From: a bacterium
GTDB lineage: Bacteria > Patescibacteriota > Saccharimonadia > Saccharimonadales > HK-STAS-PATE-42
Length of the DNA: 8,097 nt
NCBI GenBank assembly: GCA_029781075.1
Contig: JAKOXJ010000012.1
Span: 1-8,097 of the forward strand
Reading direction: 5' to 3'
Made by a program: the position numbers and the translations under genes
Shown here: piece by piece, positions 5,407-8,097 of the stretch
Numbering within the stretch: position 1 is the first letter of the stretch
Layout: every line of letters begins with the position of its first letter
The notes under the pieces: model-generated
Database searches by the model: none
What the model saw: only the letters and a program-made list of their open reading frames with translations
Told to the model about the DNA's origin: nothing

Positions 5407-5967
5407 ATGAAAAAAGTTATCGGGTTTATTGGTTCGCCGGGGAGTGGTAAGAGTACTCAGGCTGCTCTCTTGGCAAAAGAAGCCAAAGTTGAGCTCCTCA
5501 ATCTTGGAGATAAGCTGAGAAAAAGTAAAGATAAGGAAGTAATAAGAATTATGGACTCTGGAGTCTTGTTGCCAGACGTCTATGTAGAGGAGATTATTGA
5601 GAAAGAGCTCAGGGCTCTCAAAAAAAACGAGCCGGTTATTCTGGATGGCTTCTTTAGACGCAGGAGTGAAGTCCAGTGGTTAATAAATAATGAGAAGGGC
5701 TTAGACTTTGATGTCCCTTTTGTGTTTGATATAGCTATTAGTAGAAAAGAAGCTATCAAAAGGCTCAGTCTGAGGGGGAGAGGTGATGATGGCCCCAGGG
5801 ATATGAGAAGAAGGTTAAGAATATTTAAAAAGCAATATAAAGAGGTACTCAAATCTCTTAAGAAGAATAAGATCAAACTGATTAGAATAAACGGAAAGCA
5901 GACTCCTGAGGAAGTATTCCGTGATGTCTTAGTAGAATATAAGAAGTATGAGCAAAAACTTAAATAG
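5407..5967 (+). CDS. adk: Adenylate kinase-like nucleoside monophosphate kinase, divergent short form
   Basis: 186-residue P-loop kinase; adenylate kinase interconverts AMP + ATP and 2 ADP in the cytoplasm. The P-loop is GSPGSGKST (9-17). LGDKLR (33-38) matches the AMP-binding LGDxLR. GVLLPD (52-57) matches GxLVPD, and ILDGFFRR (78-85) matches ILDGFPRT. RLSLRGRGDD (119-128) and RRR (134-136) supply the arginines and Asp pair of the phosphotransfer core. The LID is short, with no Cys zinc site. Departures from the consensus are GKST for GKGT, FFRR for FPRT, and a missing Q in the AMP-site helix (SEVQWL for xxQAexL, unless shifted). Next to map, as adk often is, and overlapping it by 20 bp, so translationally coupled. 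Specificity for AMP over another NMP is not certain. Confidence 0.8.
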   Translation: MKKVIGFIGSPGSGKSTQAALLAKEAKVELLNLGDKLRKSKDKEVIRIMDSGVLLPDVYVEEIIEKELRALKKNEPVILDGFFRRRSEVQWLINNEKGLDFDVPFVFDIAISRKEAIKRLSLRGRGDDGPRDMRRRLRIFKKQYKEVLKSLKKNKIKLIRINGKQTPEEVFRDVLVEYKKYEQKLK

Positions 5968-6703
5968 AGTGAAGACCCAAGCCGAGATTGAAGCCATGCG
6001 AGAGGGTGGCAAGATGCTGGCTACAGTGCTTCAGTTTGTTAAGTCTAAGACTAAGGCTGGAATGACCACTAAAGACCTGGCTAATTTAGCGGCCGGGAAG
6101 CTTAAAGAACTAGGTGGAGAGCCTGCCTTCTTGGGCTATAGAGGATATCCAGATGTCATATGTATCGCTATTAATGAAGAGGTCCAGCACACTATACCAA
6201 GTGACAGAACCATTAAAGAAGGAGACATTGTCAATTGTGACTTTGGGGTCCTATGGAAAGGTCTGATTACTGATGCGGCAATTACTTATCCAGTTGGTGA
6301 TATTTCTGATGAGGCTCAGAATCTTCTAGCTGGTACAGAAGCTGCCCTTGAGGCGGCTATAAAAACTGTGAAGCATGGGGTGAGAGTTAAAGAGGTCTCT
6401 AAAGTGATTGAGAAGACTTTGAAGAATTACGGTTTAGACATTGTTAGAGAGCTTTGTGGGCATGGCGTAGGTCATAGTTTGCATGAGGATCCTGATATTC
6501 CTAACTTTGGGGCTGATGGTAGCAGTTTTAAGCTTAAAGCTGGGATGACGATTGCTATAGAGCCAATTGCTGTAGCTGGTGTAGCAGATATCGAATTTTT
6601 GCCAGATGGATGGAATATTGTTACTAAAGATGGCTCCTGGGCTTGCCAGTTCGAGCATTCACTTTTGGTAACTTACGAAGGATGTGAAGTTCTAACTAGT
6701 TAG
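5948..6703 (+). CDS. map: Type I methionine aminopeptidase
   Basis: 251-residue enzyme that removes the initiator Met from nascent proteins at the ribosome. The pita-bread fold residues are all present: metal ligands D98 (NCDFG), D109 (TDAA), H172 (CGHGVGH), E205 (IAIEP) and E236 (FEHSLLV), plus catalytic H179 (LHEDP) and H81 (QHTIP). Spacing agrees with the E. coli enzyme (D97, D108, H171, E204, E235, H178, H79). It lacks the N-terminal zinc-finger or SH3-binding extension seen in other subtypes. ATG 5948 lies inside the kinase gene and gives the expected start (MSKNLNRVKTQAEIEAMREG, like the family's IKTPEEIEKMR). Cotranscribed with the upstream kinase. No clear terminator follows. Confidence 0.96.
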   Translation: MSKNLNRVKTQAEIEAMREGGKMLATVLQFVKSKTKAGMTTKDLANLAAGKLKELGGEPAFLGYRGYPDVICIAINEEVQHTIPSDRTIKEGDIVNCDFGVLWKGLITDAAITYPVGDISDEAQNLLAGTEAALEAAIKTVKHGVRVKEVSKVIEKTLKNYGLDIVRELCGHGVGHSLHEDPDIPNFGADGSSFKLKAGMTIAIEPIAVAGVADIEFLPDGWNIVTKDGSWACQFEHSLLVTYEGCEVLTS

Positions 6704-6704
6704 T

Positions 6705-6773
6705 ATGCTTAAGCTTATTGACTCTTTGATCCATAAAATGATAGTCTATGTGTTAGGTAAGAAATTAGCATAA
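6705..6773 (+). CDS. Possible 22-codon peptide gene immediately after map
   Basis: ATG 6705 lies one base after the map stop codon (TAG-T-ATG), and the frame runs 22 codons to TAA at 6771-6773. The predicted peptide begins MLKLIDSLIHKM and ends VYVLGKKLA: hydrophobic, with spaced Lys, consistent with an amphipathic or membrane-seeking helix. The tight spacing would permit translational coupling to map. A frame this short is expected by chance, there is no good Shine-Dalgarno, and a possible promoter overlaps it, so this is tentative. Confidence 0.25.
   Translation: MLKLIDSLIHKMIVYVLGKKLA
6718..6747 (+). promoter_or_regulatory. Possible promoter for the 261-aa protein gene
   Basis: TTGACT (6718-6723), an 18-bp spacer and TAGTCT (6742-6747), the latter preceded by TG one base upstream as in an extended -10. 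This would give a leader of about 34 nt before the ATG at 6788. The -10 is a weak match, so the gene may instead be read from the kinase-map transcript. Confidence 0.35.
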
Positions 6774-6787
6774 ACAGAAATAAAAAT

Positions 6788-7573
6788 ATGTCAGTAGCAG
6801 AAAAGACTCCAGATACGGTACCACAATCTCCAGAAGATGTAGAGACTGCACGTATAGCGCATAGAATTGTAGAAAATGCAGGTGAAGCGATAGTTGAGGC
6901 TTCTGATGGATTAGAGCCAGCTGAATCTATTGGTAGTAGCGTATATTCTGGGGGTGAAAAAGACGGAAAAGTAGTGGAAAGAGGTGATCACGAGGAAGTT
7001 GGGTTTACACCTGCAAGAAAGACAGTTGATGTTACTAAAAAGCCATCTTTACTTAAGAGAGTTTTTGGAAGGGCTAAAATTGATGAAGTACCTACTGAGG
7101 TAGATAGGCATACTATAACTGAGTATGAAGATGGCGCCGTTTGGCACACTACTGTTAGACCTTCTGTGCTAGGTGGTAGGGTTGAGAAAACTGCATATAC
7201 GACGGTTGGTGAAGATGGTACGAGCGATGTCTCATATGAGGTTACTCGTTATGATGAAGACGGGAAAGAGGTTCGAAGATCTAGAAGAGATGGAAAAAGT
7301 GATTTGTATTCAAGGAGAAGGGGGTCTGCACCAGCGGCAAACCCAAGAAGAAATAGTGCTATCTTAAGAACTGCTGGTCGAATAAGCCAGAGAGTTCAGA
7401 GGGCTGTGCGTGGGACTGGTGAGGATATCGGGATGCAACCGGGTACTGATGCTGAAGGCAGAAGTGTGTCTCAGGTACCTAAGGGGATCGAAAAGATTGT
7501 TGACCCCAAGGCCTACCAAGAAAAGAGAAAGGCTGAGGCACAGGCCAGAAAAGATAGGGGTGAATGGCCTTAG
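6788..7573 (+). CDS. Uncharacterised, highly charged 261-residue protein
   Basis: I do not recognise a family. ATG 6788 is the first Met of the frame; upstream sequence is A-rich without a clear Shine-Dalgarno. There is no signal peptide, membrane segment or Cys. Visible regions are: an acidic, probably disordered or helical N-terminus (1-70); a short basic patch KKPSLLKRVFGRAK (84-97); a stretch with alternating strand-like pattern and Asp-Gly turns (108-165: EYEDGAVWHTTV, then YEVTRYDEDGKEV); an Arg-rich segment (160-210); and a charged C-terminal helix (about 239-258, ending RKDRGEWP). The basic parts would suit nucleic-acid or ribosome binding, but this is inference from composition only. 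It lies after map and ends 28 nt before a strong terminator. Confidence 0.75.
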   Translation: MSVAEKTPDTVPQSPEDVETARIAHRIVENAGEAIVEASDGLEPAESIGSSVYSGGEKDGKVVERGDHEEVGFTPARKTVDVTKKPSLLKRVFGRAKIDEVPTEVDRHTITEYEDGAVWHTTVRPSVLGGRVEKTAYTTVGEDGTSDVSYEVTRYDEDGKEVRRSRRDGKSDLYSRRRGSAPAANPRRNSAILRTAGRISQRVQRAVRGTGEDIGMQPGTDAEGRSVSQVPKGIEKIVDPKAYQEKRKAEAQARKDRGEWP

Positions 7574-7601
7574 GCTAGTGTTTTTATAGAGCGGTATCTT
7601 A

Positions 7602-7633
7602 ATCAAAAAACTCCCTGTTGGGAGTTTTTTGAT
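7602..7633. terminator. Bidirectional rho-independent terminator between convergent genes
   Basis: Perfect 14-bp stem ATCAAAAAACTCCC/GGGAGTTTTTTGAT (7602-7615/7620-7633) with loop TGTT. Six A on the left arm and six T on the right give a T-run on either strand. It separates the plus-strand 261-aa gene from minus-strand rpmE and should serve both. Confidence 0.92.
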
Positions 7634-7642
7634 GAGTTAAGC

Positions 7643-7960
7643 TTATATCTTTTGTTCTTCTTTCGGCTTTTTATTTTTTGTAGCCTTTGGAGTTCGGGCA
7701 GCCTGAGCTTTGGCGGCTGCTTCTTGACGTTTTTTAAACTTGTCTACACGTCCTTCGATGTCTAAGACTTTCTCGTCACCGGTAAAGAATGGGTGTGATT
7801 TAGAGCTAACGTGCACTAGGATTAGCGGATATTCATTGCCATCTTCCCACTTAATAGTCTCTTTGCTGCTAGCAGTAGAGCGAGTTAGCCAGGTATCACC
7901 AGAGTTAGAGTCTTTGTAAACGACTAATTGGTATTCTTGTGGGTGTAGATCTTTCTTCAT
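7643..7960 (-). CDS. rpmE: Ribosomal protein bL31, type B, with a long basic C-terminal tail
   Basis: 105-residue bL31, a 50S protein at the subunit interface. The first ~78 residues match the type B (zinc-independent, Cys-free) form. They include MKKDLHPQEYQLVVYKD, LTRSTASSKETIKWEDGNEYPLI, VSSKSHPFFTG and GRVDKF. No CxxC is present, so it is not the zinc-binding type A. Type B proteins are usually 80-90 residues. Here ~25 extra Lys/Ala-rich residues follow (KRQEAAAKAQAAR and then a KNKKPKEEQKI end), probably an unstructured rRNA-binding tail. ATG at 7960-7958 is preceded by AGAGA about 7 nt away. It starts 23 nt after the rpmA stop, so the two form a minus-strand ribosomal operon, ending at the shared terminator. 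Confidence 0.93.
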   Translation of the reverse strand: MKKDLHPQEYQLVVYKDSNSGDTWLTRSTASSKETIKWEDGNEYPLILVHVSSKSHPFFTGDEKVLDIEGRVDKFKKRQEAAAKAQAARTPKATKNKKPKEEQKI

Positions 7961-7983
7961 AATAATTTCTCTAAATCTTAACT

Positions 7984-8097
7984 CTACTCAACAATTACTT
8001 GCATTCTATTGACTGTTCTACCTGTAAATTTAGTCATTTTGCGCTTTTGAAATCTGACCACTCCATCTTTCGCGGCGTGGATAGTGAAGTTACGAGA
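7984..8097 (-). CDS. rpmA: Ribosomal protein bL27, C-terminal end, 5' partial
   Basis: The minus-strand frame is open to the right edge and ends at TAG (7986-7984), leaving 37 residues. They begin SRNFTIHAAKDGVVRFQKRK and end NRMQVIVE. This matches the bL27 C-terminal part, where G-x-D/N-x-T-L/I-F/H-A-L/A-x-D-G-V-V-x-F is conserved, followed by a basic strand and a final V-x-V. bL27 is a 50S protein near the peptidyl transferase centre; its N-terminal residues, including any cleaved extension, lie outside the window. The gene leads a minus-strand unit with rpmE. In many bacteria rpmA follows rplU directly; here they are separated and on opposite strands. Confidence 0.85.
   Translation of the reverse strand, partial: SRNFTIHAAKDGVVRFQKRKMTKFTGRTVNRMQVIVE

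Noticed and set aside
7173..7367. 64-aa plus-strand ORF inside the 261-aa gene
   Set aside because: Out-of-frame shadow with no start signal.
1..8097. Mobile elements, CRISPR arrays, defence or toxin-antitoxin systems
   Set aside because: No transposase or integrase residues, no regularly spaced repeats and no known defence domains were seen; the content is core translation and nucleotide metabolism.

Overview
The window is a bacterial chromosome segment of about 44% G+C that reads as ordinary core genome from a reduced, Candidate Phyla Radiation-type bacterium. Candidatus Saccharibacteria (TM7) is my best guess. It rests on a cobalamin-type ribonucleotide reductase tail, a eukaryote-like isoleucyl-tRNA synthetase, a divergent short adenylate kinase next to map, bS21, and several short lineage-specific proteins. 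This is inference; no marker here is decisive. No mobile element, CRISPR array, tRNA or rRNA gene was seen.

Layout. (1) 1-889, plus strand: the 3' end of a class II ribonucleotide reductase with its Cys-rich tail, then two short acidic ORFs of unknown function. (2) 872-1138: a sigma70-type promoter and a T-box leader with an ultrashort Stem I (loop codon ATC, Ile) and a textbook antiterminator with a 7-nt TGGTACC bulge. A long alternative helix followed by a T-run ends just before the ileS start codon. (3) 1139-4156: ileS, 1005 aa, with variant HIGH (HHGN) and KMSKS (KMSKH) motifs. (4) 4157-4310: an intergenic region with a GC-richer foldable block and a strong promoter. (5) 4328-5347: rplU with a terminator, a stand-alone winged-helix protein, then rpsU with its own promoter and terminator. 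(6) 5393-6703: an adenylate kinase-like gene overlapping map by 20 bp. (7) 6705-7573: a possible 22-codon ORF and an unrecognised 261-aa protein. (8) 7602-8097: a bidirectional terminator, then rpmE (type B, long basic tail) and the 3' end of rpmA on the minus strand.

How it works together. Most genes serve translation: isoleucine charging, ribosomal proteins bL21, bS21, bL31 and bL27, and N-terminal Met removal. ileS appears to be controlled by uncharged tRNA-Ile. In three places a TATAAT box sits only 8-11 nt before the start codon, so several transcripts are probably leaderless or nearly so. The most interesting element is the ileS T-box, whose terminator-like helix competes with Stem III instead of the antiterminator. 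None of the twelve annotated genes with a visible stop ends in TGA.
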